Below are positions 18,622-28,259 of a stretch of 64,000 nt of DNA, piece after piece; the stretch's first letter is position 1, and every line of letters begins with the position of its first letter. Origin of the DNA: Rhodopseudomonas palustris (GTDB lineage: Bacteria; Pseudomonadota; Alphaproteobacteria; Rhizobiales; Xanthobacteraceae); the NCBI RefSeq assembly GCF_003031265.1, contig NZ_CP019966.1, forward strand, positions 1,488,001 to 1,552,000, in the 5' to 3' direction. The notes under the pieces are model-generated. The model made no database searches. It saw only the letters and a program-made list of their open reading frames with translations, and was not told the origin of the DNA. Position numbers and translations under genes: made by a program.

Positions 18622-18697
18622 CGGATCATTCCTCAGAATCTGGTCGCGATGAGGAATTGACGTGGACCATCGTTTGCCAATTCCTCGGCTTACGAGG
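18621..18697 (-). promoter_or_regulatory. Candidate expression platform of the guanidine-I riboswitch
   Basis: On the minus strand, four short segments lie between the aptamer and the first ATG. A is CCTCG (18693-18697), B is GAGGAATTG (18678-18686), C is CAATTCCTCA (18650-18659), and D is TGAGGAAT (18628-18635), which contains the Shine-Dalgarno sequence. A pairs with part of B; B pairs perfectly with C over 9 bp; C pairs perfectly with D over 8 bp. B:C and C:D exclude each other, so the leader can hide or expose the ribosome-binding site. No U-run follows, so translational rather than transcriptional control is indicated. Confidence 0.55.
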
Positions 18698-18795
18698 TCT
18701 CCCGGGCTTTTGTCCCGCCGTGCGTCCGAAGGATTTCTCCCTTCGGGGGGCAGCTCTCGGACCAGCGCCTGAAACAGGCCGGAACCCTAGCCACC
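18698..18795 (-). ncRNA. Guanidine-I riboswitch aptamer (ykkC class)
   Basis: Read on the minus strand, the leader contains all three conserved blocks of the ykkC aptamer in order: CTAGGGTTCCGG (18779-18790), CTGGTCCGAGAG (about 18756-18767), and CACGGCGGGACAAAAGCCCG, followed by GGAGA (about 18698-18722). A variable GC-rich hairpin lies between the second and third blocks. This class binds guanidinium and normally turns expression on. It sits 76 bases before the first importer gene, so it should control the whole importer-carboxylase-deiminase-allophanate hydrolase operon. Confidence 0.95.
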
Positions 18796-18847
18796 AACTC
18801 TGCGCCAATTGTTGCCCGAACGGACGGCATCTTTGAAGGTCCGCACG

Positions 18848-18862
18848 GCACAAACAATGTGC
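18848..18862 (-). promoter_or_regulatory. NtrC-like dyad upstream of the guanidine operon
   Basis: The sequence GCAC-N7-GTGC lies about 55 bases before the aptamer. This spacing matches classical NtrC boxes. Nitrogen-limitation control would make sense for an operon yielding ammonia. A clear sigma-54 -24/-12 element was not found at a usable position, so the site is only a candidate. Confidence 0.3.
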
Positions 18863-18994
18863 AATCGCTGGCGGTAGTTCGGTCAACTGCCCAGCGGTTC
18901 GGCGGTATCGGTATGATCGTGTGGTCACGACGACCAGCTTACCGATCTGCACAGATCTGCTACCGAGTTCGCCTGTATCTTCTGCGAGGCTTTC

Positions 18995-19786
18995 TCAGCG
19001 TCTGAAGTCCGCCTTCCGCTTTTCCTGAAAGGCTGCGACGCCTTCGGCGAATTCGGTGCTGCCGAAGGCGACGCCCTGGGCGAAGGCCTCGAGGGCGAAG
19101 AACTGTTCGATCGGTTCGAACGCGCCGTTGACCAGCATTTTGGTGAGGCCGAACGAAGTGGCGGGGCCGGCGGCAAGATCAGCGGCGAGCTTCAGCGCCT
19201 CGTCCATCAGCGCGTCAGCCGGCACGACGCGCTTGGCGATGCCGAGCGCCAGCGCCTCATCCGCTTCGACCCGGCGGTTGGTGAGCAGGATGTCCTTTGC
19301 GCGCATCGCGCCGACCGCGCGCGGCAGCGTCAGCGCCAGGCCGAGATCCGGCGCGGCACCGAGCCCGGGAAACGCCGCGCGGAAGTAAGCCTGCTCCGAA
19401 ATCAGCACGATGTCGCACAGCAGAGCCAGCGAGAAGCCGGCGCCGGCGGCCGATCCGTTCACTGCGGCGATCACCGGCTTCTCGGCGGTGAGCAACATTT
19501 TGGCCCAGCCGTGCGTCACCTGCATCCGCCGCCGCACCTGCGGCGCGGCGCGCTCGCCCATATTGTTGATATCACCGCCGGCGCAGAACGAGCCCTCGCT
19601 GCCGGTGATCACCAGACAGCGCACGGTGGGATCGGAGAGCAATTCCGGGATGCGGAGTTCGAGATGCTGCTTGACCGCCGGTTGCAGTGCATTGCGCGTC
19701 GACGGGCTGTTGAGGCGAACCACCATGACGTCGGCATGGCGTTCGAACACGACGGCATCGCCGTCGGCGGCGCTGTGTGCAGGCAT
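18995..19786 (-). CDS. Enoyl-CoA hydratase/isomerase family protein
   Basis: The protein has 263 residues with the crotonase fold. Oxyanion-hole segments are GSEGSFCAGGDINNMG and NGSAAGAGFSLALLCDIVLI. The second segment ends in FRAAFPGLGAAPDLG, where classical hydratases have a catalytic Glu at the equivalent of the second A/D region; the acidic residue here appears to be Asp, so hydratase versus isomerase or hydrolase activity is open. It is divergent from the acyl-CoA ligase gene, with a palindromic operator between them, and probably takes part in the same thioester catabolic pathway. Confidence 0.9.
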   Translation of the reverse strand: MPAHSAADGDAVVFERHADVMVVRLNSPSTRNALQPAVKQHLELRIPELLSDPTVRCLVITGSEGSFCAGGDINNMGERAAPQVRRRMQVTHGWAKMLLTAEKPVIAAVNGSAAGAGFSLALLCDIVLISEQAYFRAAFPGLGAAPDLGLALTLPRAVGAMRAKDILLTNRRVEADEALALGIAKRVVPADALMDEALKLAADLAAGPATSFGLTKMLVNGAFEPIEQFFALEAFAQGVAFGSTEFAEGVAAFQEKRKADFRR

Positions 19787-19838
19787 GTGTTTCCACCCTT
19801 GTTTTGTTTCCGGTGACGATAACGCAGTCGGCGACGAT

Positions 19839-19859
19839 TTGCGAAAACGATTTTCGCAA
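19839..19859. promoter_or_regulatory. IclR-type operator between enoyl-CoA hydratase and ligase genes
   Basis: Perfect inverted repeat TTGCGAAAA-CGA-TTTTCGCAA (9-bp arms, 3-base centre) in the 120-base divergent promoter region. An almost identical 19-bp core is found at 22605-22623 in the promoter region of the IclR gene, so it is the likely binding site of that regulator. Confidence 0.7.
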
Positions 19860-19906
19860 TGCTAAAACGCGTTCAAGCAACAACACGAACAGGGTGGGAG
19901 CGCGAC

Positions 19907-21466
<1,560 letters not shown>

Positions 21467-21494
21467 GGTTGTTCGGGCATAGCGCCATCCCTGT

Positions 21495-21576
21495 CGTCAT
21501 TGCGAGGAGCGCAGCGACGAAGCAATTCAGCTTCGTGCGCCGGACGATGGATTGCTTCGCTTCGCTCGCAATGACG
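21495..21576. repeat. Interspersed palindromic repeat, 'cgtcattgcgag' family, copy 1
   Basis: Imperfect palindrome bounded by CGTCATTGCGAGG and CTCGCAATGACG, with internal AAGCAAT / ATTGCTT arms. It lies between the ligase stop codon and the convergent IclR gene. Two more copies are at 37255 and 41482. Such elements are widespread in Bradyrhizobiaceae intergenic DNA. Confidence 0.85.
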
Positions 21577-21623
21577 GGGAGAGGCCGTGCCTCTGCCGTG
21601 CGTAAGGACGACGGAGCGCGCCG

Positions 21624-22562
21624 TTACCCGCCCAGCGCGGCGCTGATTGCTCTCGCGGCGTGGGCCAGCGCCGGGCCGTGGTGTTCGATCAGCTGCTGCT
21701 GCGACACCAGATAGGCCGGGCCGCCGAAGCTCAAGGCATATACCGGGCCGCCATTCGGCGGCACGATTGCGGCGCCGACTGCGTTGATGTCCTTGCGCCA
21801 CTCGCCGGTCGAGATGCAGAAGCCCTGTCGGGCCATCTCGCGCATCGACTTGGTGATCGATTTTTCGATCTTCGGCCAGTCTGAGCCATGATGCTCGCGC
21901 AATTCCGTCAGCAGCGCCCGGCGCTCGTCGTCGCCGATTGTTGCCAGATAGGCTTTGCCGAGCGACGTGGTGGCGAGCGGCACGCGCGAGCCCGGTGGCA
22001 GCCGCAGGCCGATCAGCGCGTCGCTTTCGCAGCTTTCGATGTTCAGCATCATCAACCGTTCGCGGGTGCCGAGCCCGACATGCAGCTGGCTGTCTTCGGC
22101 GAGCCTGGTCATGATCGGCAGCGCGGCTTTGCGGACGTCGAGGTTGGCGAGCGCCGCGTAGCTCAGTGCCAGCGCGCGGGCGCCGAGCTGATAGGTCGCC
22201 GAGCGCGGCTCGTAGGTGAGATAGCCGAGCTGGATCAGCGTGTGTGTCATCCGCGAGATCGTCGGCTTCGGCAGGCCGGTGCGCTCGGCGAGCTCCTGAT
22301 TGCCGAGCGCGCGGTCGCCGGCGCGAAACGCCCCGAGCACGTCGAGGCCGCGCGCTAGCGCCGAGACGAACAGCCGGCCGCCGGCATCATCGCGTTCGGC
22401 GGCGTCGGCGCGGGGCCGGCGCGATGCGCGCTGCAACGATTGCCGCTCGGCGCGGCGTTGCGCACGATCTTCCGAGCTCGCAGCAGGAGGCCGCTTCGCG
22501 GTTGTCGCTCCGCCGCGTCGCTTGCCCGCTGCGGGCCCGCGCGTGGTTGTCTTCGCCGCCAT
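21624..22562 (-). CDS. IclR-family transcriptional regulator
   Basis: The protein has 312 residues. An unusually long basic, disordered N-terminal tail (about 1-65, rich in Ala, Lys, Arg) precedes the IclR winged helix (about 66-130: SALARGLDVLGAFRAG, then LAERTGLPKPTISRMTHTL). The effector-binding domain follows (about 145-312) with VPLATTSLGKAYLATI and GFCISTGEWRKDINAVGAAI. It is divergent from the MaoC gene. The inverted repeat at 22605-22623, repeated at 19839-19859, suggests it regulates itself, the MaoC-importer operon and the ligase/hydratase pair. The effector is probably the substrate or its CoA ester. Confidence 0.93.
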   Translation of the reverse strand: MAAKTTTRGPAAGKRRGGATTAKRPPAASSEDRAQRRAERQSLQRASRRPRADAAERDDAGGRLFVSALARGLDVLGAFRAGDRALGNQELAERTGLPKPTISRMTHTLIQLGYLTYEPRSATYQLGARALALSYAALANLDVRKAALPIMTRLAEDSQLHVGLGTRERLMMLNIESCESDALIGLRLPPGSRVPLATTSLGKAYLATIGDDERRALLTELREHHGSDWPKIEKSITKSMREMARQGFCISTGEWRKDINAVGAAIVPPNGGPVYALSFGGPAYLVSQQQLIEHHGPALAHAARAISAALGG

Positions 22563-22604
22563 GATCGAGGTTTCCGTGCGGCGCGGCCGCGAGTCAAAGA
22601 TGTT

Positions 22605-22623
22605 TGCGAAAATCGATTTCGCA
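22605..22623. promoter_or_regulatory. IclR-type operator upstream of the IclR and MaoC genes
   Basis: Inverted repeat TGCGAAA-ATCGA-TTTCGCA. Its reverse complement differs from the 19-bp core at 19840-19858 in one base only. It sits 43 bases before the IclR start and 59 bases before the MaoC start. Confidence 0.7.
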
Positions 22624-22681
22624 TATTGTGCGACAGCCACCGCGGTGGCAAGCTGCACAAAAAACAAGAGGAAGCGGAAGG

Positions 22682-23542
22682 ATGCCGATCGACCCCGCGC
22701 GCTTGCGCAACTGGCCCATTCCCGACATCGAGCAGAGCTATACGGAACGCGACACTATGCTGTACGCGCTCGGCGTCGGCTATGGCGACGCCCCGCTCGA
22801 CGCGAAGCAACTGCGTTACGTCTACGAGCAGGATTTGCAAGTGCTGCCGTCGATGTCGGTGGTGCTTGGCTATCCGGGATTCTGGCTCGGCAATGAGGAG
22901 ACCGGCGTCGACTGGCGCAGGGTTCTGCATGGCGAGCAGGGGTTCGAGATTTTCAAGACGCTGCCGCCGAAGGCGACGGTGGTCGGGCGTTCGCGCGTCA
23001 CCGGTCTGTTCGACAAGGGCGCCGGCAAGGGCGCCGTGTTGCTGTCGGAGCGCGATGTCGTCGACAAAACGACCGGCGAGTTGCTGTGCCGCCTGACCTC
23101 GACCACGATGCTGCGCGGCGACGGCGGGTTCGGAGGACCTTCGGGACCGTTGCCGGTGCCGCACGCGCTGCCCGAGCGTGCTCCTGATCTGTCGCTGCGG
23201 ATCGCAACCTCGCCGCGCGCCGCGCTGCTGTATCGGCTGTCCGGCGACTACAATCCGCTGCACGCCGATCCCGAAGTCGCGCGCAAGGCCGGATTCGACA
23301 AGCCGATTCTACATGGGCTGTGCAGCTTCGGCGTGGTGTGCCGCGCCTTGGTCGAGCTGTGCTGCGATGGCGATCCGACGCGGCTGACCAAGATGCAGGT
23401 GCGGTTCTCCTCGCCGGTGTATCCCGGCGAAACCATCGTCACCGAAGTTTGGAACGAAGCGGCTGGGCGAATCTCGTTCCGCGCCAAAGTGGCCGAACGG
23501 GATGTCGTTGTGATCAACAACGGTCTCGCCGCGGTTTCATGA
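22682..23542 (+). CDS. MaoC-like (R)-2-enoyl-CoA hydratase, peroxisomal MFE2-type
   Basis: The protein has 286 residues with a double hotdog fold. The N-terminal half (about 1-150) is the degenerate hotdog, with ALGVGYGDAPL and VLPSMSVVLG. The C-terminal half has the catalytic hydratase-2 motif YRLSGDYNPLHADPEVA, where the Asp/His dyad sits, followed by PILHGLCSFG. This matches eukaryotic-type 2-enoyl-CoA hydratase 2. It would hydrate trans-2-enoyl-CoA to an (R)-3-hydroxyacyl-CoA. ATG 22682 has a purine-rich AGGAAGCGGAAGG just before it. It is followed after 124 bases by the Liv-type importer genes. Confidence 0.92.
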   Translation: MPIDPARLRNWPIPDIEQSYTERDTMLYALGVGYGDAPLDAKQLRYVYEQDLQVLPSMSVVLGYPGFWLGNEETGVDWRRVLHGEQGFEIFKTLPPKATVVGRSRVTGLFDKGAGKGAVLLSERDVVDKTTGELLCRLTSTTMLRGDGGFGGPSGPLPVPHALPERAPDLSLRIATSPRAALLYRLSGDYNPLHADPEVARKAGFDKPILHGLCSFGVVCRALVELCCDGDPTRLTKMQVRFSSPVYPGETIVTEVWNEAAGRISFRAKVAERDVVVINNGLAAVS

Positions 23543-23666
23543 CGTTGGTGGATTATTCCGCGTGCAGGAAAACGAAGCGACCGGCCTGCGGAGAGTGACT
23601 TTCGGCGGGCATCACGTATAAGTCCGCCGACGCTGCAACAACAACGAACAACAAAGAGGAACGCCC

Positions 23667-24911
23667 GTGTCCATTTCCCGACGTTCATTCGGAATCGGTG
23701 CGACTGGTCTGGTGCTCGGAACGGTCGCAGCGCCTTGGGTTCGCAACGCCAGCGCCGAGCCGGCGCCGATCAAGATCGGCGTGATCAATTCGATGAGCGG
23801 CGGTCTGTCGGCCTACGCGCAGGAAGGCAAGCCGGCGTTCGACTACATCATCGACCAGATCAACAAGAACGGCGGCATCAAGAGCAAAGATGGCGCCAAG
23901 ATTCAGTTGCTGCAGGCGGACGACGCCAGCCAGCCGGCGCGGACCGCGACCGAAGCGCGCCGCCTGATCACCGAAGAAAAGGTGCCGTTGCTCACTGGCA
24001 CCATCCTCAGCGCCCAGATGCTGGCGCTGACGCCGGTGCTCGACGAATTGAAGGTGCCGACGCTGTCGATCTGGGCCGGCGGCGCAAAGTCGAACTACAT
24101 GTTCTCGCTCGGCTACCCGTATGATCGCGGCTACGCGCAGTCGATGCACGATTTCATCGTGTCGCTGCGCGACAATGACAAGTTCCCGATCAAGACCGCG
24201 GTGATGTGCTACTCGAACTACGAGGCCGGCCAGCAGGTCAACAAATTCCTGGTCGAGAAGCTGAAGGCCAGCGGCATCGAGGTGATTGGCGAAGCGCCGC
24301 TCGACACCAAGGCGCAGGACCAGACCTCCGCGATGATCCGCATCCGCTCGCTCAAGCCGGACGTGGTCACCGGGCTGGTGACTCCACGTGACGGCATTCT
24401 GATGCATCAGGCGCGCTACAACCTGAACTACCAGGGCAGTCTGTTCGTCGGCGGCACCGGCGGCTACTCGGACCTGTCGCTGTGGAAGGATCTCGGCCCG
24501 GAGATCGGCAAGGCGGTACTGACGCGCAACCTGTTCGGCATGACCGGCTTCAGCGCCGGCGCCAAGATGGACTCGATGCAAAAGATCATCACCGAGCTGC
24601 GCGACGTCGCCAAGCTCGATCGGATCGGCCAGGGCGCGGTCCAATACGCCCAGGGCGCCCGCGTGCTGCAGCAGGTGCTGGAGAACGCCAAGTCGCTGGA
24701 GCCGGACGCGCTGCTCGCGGCTTTCAAGGGCTTTAAGATTCCGTTCGGCGATCCGCATCTCTACATCGCCAAGCCGAAGGGCCTGCAGTTCGCCGAAGAC
24801 CGGCTGCTGACCGACGGCTCGGCGATGATGATCCAGTGGATGCCGGATCAGAGCCAGGAGGTCGTGTTCCCGAAGGAGTTCGCACAGGCAGCTCCGCGTC
24901 CCAAGAGCTGA
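23667..24911 (+). CDS. Branched-chain amino acid-type ABC transporter substrate-binding protein
   Basis: The protein has 414 residues and starts with GTG. Its N-terminus SISRRSFGIGATGLVLG carries a twin-arginine, so Tat export is possible. The Peripla_BP_6 fold begins with IKIGVINSMSGGLSAYAQEG. LLQADDASQPARTATEARRLI and TILSAQMLALTPVLDE are typical of proteins in aromatic/carboxylic acid importers rather than true amino acid importers. Given the linked ligase and hydratases, the cargo is probably the acid that those enzymes degrade. First gene of a five-gene importer operon, with AGAGGAACG upstream. Confidence 0.92.
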   Translation: MSISRRSFGIGATGLVLGTVAAPWVRNASAEPAPIKIGVINSMSGGLSAYAQEGKPAFDYIIDQINKNGGIKSKDGAKIQLLQADDASQPARTATEARRLITEEKVPLLTGTILSAQMLALTPVLDELKVPTLSIWAGGAKSNYMFSLGYPYDRGYAQSMHDFIVSLRDNDKFPIKTAVMCYSNYEAGQQVNKFLVEKLKASGIEVIGEAPLDTKAQDQTSAMIRIRSLKPDVVTGLVTPRDGILMHQARYNLNYQGSLFVGGTGGYSDLSLWKDLGPEIGKAVLTRNLFGMTGFSAGAKMDSMQKIITELRDVAKLDRIGQGAVQYAQGARVLQQVLENAKSLEPDALLAAFKGFKIPFGDPHLYIAKPKGLQFAEDRLLTDGSAMMIQWMPDQSQEVVFPKEFAQAAPRPKS

Positions 24912-24918
24912 TCTCGTC

Positions 24919-25630
<712 letters not shown>

Positions 25631-25638
<8 letters not shown>

Positions 25639-26335
25639 GGTCGAAGGTCTGGTCGCAGGCTATGGCGGCTCGCCGATCCTGCGCGACGTGTCGCTCAGGC
25701 TCGCATCCGGCGAAATCGTCGGCCTGCTCGGCGCCAACAATGCCGGCAAGACCACGCTGATTAACTGCCTGTCGGGGATCGTGACGCCGATGTCCGGCCG
25801 CATTGTGTTCGACGGCCAGGACGTCACCCGCACCACGGCGCGCGAACGGGTCGAACTCGGCATCATCCAGGTGCCCGAAGGGCGGCTTGTGTTCCCCGAG
25901 ATGAGCGTGCGCGAGAACTTGCTGCTCGGCGGGTTCTGCGACCGCGCCCGGCCGCATCGCCCGGCGCAGATGGAAAAGGTGCTGGATCTGTTCCCGCGGC
26001 TGAAGGAACGGCTGACTCAGGCCGCCGGCACGCTGTCCGGCGGTGAGCAGCAGATGCTGGCGATCGGCCGCGGGTTGATGGCGGAAGCGCGCATTCTGAT
26101 GCTCGACGAGCCCTCGCTCGGCCTGTCGCCGCTGTTCGTCCAATATATCTTCGAGATCATCGACCAGTTGCACCAGAGCGGCCTCACCATGCTGCTGGTC
26201 GAGCAGAACCTCAATCTGACGCTGCGCCATGCGCAGCGCTGCTACGTGCTCGAACGCGGCCAGGTCGCGGTCGAAGGCACGGCCGATTTGGTCAGGGACG
26301 ATCCGCGCACGCGGCAGGCTTATCTGGGCCTGTGA
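25631..26335 (+). CDS. ABC transporter ATPase, LivF type
   Basis: The protein has 234 residues. Walker A is GANNAGKTT, where the usual glycine is replaced by Asn-Ala. The signature LSGGEQQMLAIGRGLM is intact, Walker B is ILMLDEPSLGLSP, and the switch His position reads MLLVEQNL with Gln, normal for LivF. It starts within the end of livG and is followed after 13 bases by the LivH gene, giving an importer operon in the order binding protein-LivG-LivF-LivH-LivM. Confidence 0.94.
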
Positions 26336-26348
26336 ACGGAGACGGCAA

Positions 26349-27212
26349 GTGAGCGAATTCTGGCAGGCCTTGGCGCAAGGCGTCCTGATCGGAAGCACCT
26401 ACGGGCTGCTCGCGCTGGGCATGGGCCTGGTGTACGGTGTATCCGGCATCGTCAACTTCGCCCATGGCGATTTCATCTCGCTGGCGATGTTCATGGCGCT
26501 GGCGCTGTTCTCGGCATTCGCGCTCGATCCGTACGTCTCGGCGCTGATCACCATCCCGGTGATGGCGCTGATCGGTGGGCTGGTCTACCGCTATCTGTTA
26601 CGGCCGATGGCCGGGCACCAGTTTCTGATGATCGTGCAGCTCACGCTGGGTCTCAGCCTGGTGCTGCAGAACGGCATCCTGATGGTGTTCGGCGGCCAGC
26701 CGGCGCGCACGCCGTCGATCGTTGAATCCAAGCTGATCATTCTCGGCGACGTCGTGCTGCGGCTGCCGCATCTGATCGCGTTCGCGGTCGCATTCGCGAT
26801 GGCGATCGGGCTTTACGTGATGCTGCGCTCGACCGATTTCGGCCGTTCGATCCGTGCGGTGCATCAGAACGCGCGTGCCGCGGCATTGATGGGGGTCGAT
26901 GTCGGGCGGGTTCAGGTCGTCACCTTCGCGATCGGCGTCGCCATCCTCGCCGTCGCCGCGGCGCTGCTGCTGCCGGGCACGCCGATCACCCCGACCCAGG
27001 GCCTGCAGTACACCGTGATCACGCTGCTCGTTGTGGTGCTCGGCGGCATGACCAATTTCGTCAGCATCATGCTCAGCGGCCTAGTGATCGGCATCTCCGA
27101 GGCGTTCGGCCAGATCTACGTGTCGGATACGCTCGGCCGTCTGGTGCCTTACGCGATCTTCGTGCTGATCATGCTGTTCCGGCCGCAGGGCCTGACCTGG
27201 AGGACGTCATGA
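26349..27212 (+). CDS. ABC transporter permease, LivH type
   Basis: The protein has 287 residues and starts with GTG. Its roughly eight membrane segments include LIGSTYGLLALGMGLVYG and VNFAHGDFISLAMFMALAL; GxxNFAHGD is the LivH hallmark. The cytoplasmic coupling loop is SIRAVHQNARAAALMGVDV. It overlaps LivM by four bases (ATGA). ATG-like alternatives upstream lie inside livF and are rejected, since the GTG with nearby GGAGAC gives the family's standard N-terminus. Confidence 0.93.
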   Translation: MSEFWQALAQGVLIGSTYGLLALGMGLVYGVSGIVNFAHGDFISLAMFMALALFSAFALDPYVSALITIPVMALIGGLVYRYLLRPMAGHQFLMIVQLTLGLSLVLQNGILMVFGGQPARTPSIVESKLIILGDVVLRLPHLIAFAVAFAMAIGLYVMLRSTDFGRSIRAVHQNARAAALMGVDVGRVQVVTFAIGVAILAVAAALLLPGTPITPTQGLQYTVITLLVVVLGGMTNFVSIMLSGLVIGISEAFGQIYVSDTLGRLVPYAIFVLIMLFRPQGLTWRTS

Positions 27213-28219
27213 TCGGCAAGGGCTTCTACCAGACCCTGGCGTCGCCGTGGCTGTGGGGCATTCTGGTGCTTGCGGCCTGCCTGCCGCTGGCGCTGAACAG
27301 CTACCATCTCCACCTTCTGACCCTGGCGCTGGTCTATGTGGCGCTGGCGTCGGCCTGGAACATCGTCGGCGGCATGGCCGGACAGGTGTCGCTGGCGCAC
27401 AGCCTGTTCATCGGCATCGGCGCGATGCTGTCGACCGCGCTGTTGGTCAAGTTCGGCATCAACATGTGGGCCGGGCTGGTGATCTCCGCGGCGATCGCCG
27501 GCGCGCTCGGCGCCATGATCGCCTGGATCGACTTCCGCTTCCAGCTTGGCCATCTCTCCTTCGTGCTGATCACACTGGCATTCGCCGAGATGGGCGTGAT
27601 CATCGTCGAAGGCTGGGAATTCCTCGGCGGCGCGTCCGGTCTCCTGCTTCCGCGTGACACCGGTGATTTCTGGGCGTTCCAGTTTGGTGGCGGACGCGGT
27701 GCGTTCTGGGTGATGCTGGGACTGGCGGCCGCTGTGGTGCTGGTCAACGTCGCGATCCTCAATGCGCCGCTCGGCTATTATCTGCGCACCATCCGCGACA
27801 ACGAGAAGGCCGCGCAGGCGATCGGCGTCAACGTGCTGCGCCACAAGATCACCGCGATGACGATCTCGGCGGTGCTGACCTCGATCGTCGGCACCTGCTA
27901 TGTGCGCTATCTGACGTTTGCCGATCCGTATCTGCTGGCGACTCCGACGATCACCATCGAGATCGTGCTGTTCGCCACCGTCGGCGGGCTCGGCCGCGCG
28001 TTCGGTCCGGCTCTGGGTGCGCTGCTGCTGGTGCCGCTCGGCGAGGTGCTGCGCGGCCAGCTCGGCGGGGCGGTGCCGGGGCTGCACTATTTCATCTATG
28101 GCGTCGTCGTGATCGTGGTGATCCTCGTCACGCCCCGCGGTCTGCTGCCGCTAGCCGAGCGGGCGTGGCGCAGCTTGCGCCGCCGCGGCCCGGAGCCGCG
28201 GCCGGCTTCAGCGTCGTAA
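27209..28219 (+). CDS. ABC transporter permease, LivM type
   Basis: The protein has 336 residues with eight to ten hydrophobic segments. Family motifs are ASAWNIVGGMAGQVSLAHSL and YLRTIRDNEKAAQAIGVNV, the coupling helix. The C-terminal tail is Arg/Pro-rich and cytoplasmic. It closes the importer operon and is convergent with the CusA-like gene; a perfect hairpin separates the two. Confidence 0.93.
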   Translation: MIGKGFYQTLASPWLWGILVLAACLPLALNSYHLHLLTLALVYVALASAWNIVGGMAGQVSLAHSLFIGIGAMLSTALLVKFGINMWAGLVISAAIAGALGAMIAWIDFRFQLGHLSFVLITLAFAEMGVIIVEGWEFLGGASGLLLPRDTGDFWAFQFGGGRGAFWVMLGLAAAVVLVNVAILNAPLGYYLRTIRDNEKAAQAIGVNVLRHKITAMTISAVLTSIVGTCYVRYLTFADPYLLATPTITIEIVLFATVGGLGRAFGPALGALLLVPLGEVLRGQLGGAVPGLHYFIYGVVVIVVILVTPRGLLPLAERAWRSLRRRGPEPRPASAS

Positions 28220-28235
28220 GCCGAGACCATCAACT

Positions 28236-28259
28236 GCCGGGAGCGACTACGCTCCCGGC
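28236..28259. terminator. Hairpin between convergent LivM and CusA-type genes
   Basis: Perfect 10-bp arms GCCGGGAGCG / CGCTCCCGGC with loop ACTA. It overlaps the last codons of the CusA gene. No clear U-run on either strand. Confidence 0.5.

Noticed and set aside
18786..18815. Possible sigma-54 element TGGCGC-N5-TGGT before the guanidine aptamer
   Set aside because: The -12 half is GT, not GC, and the start site would fall inside the aptamer.
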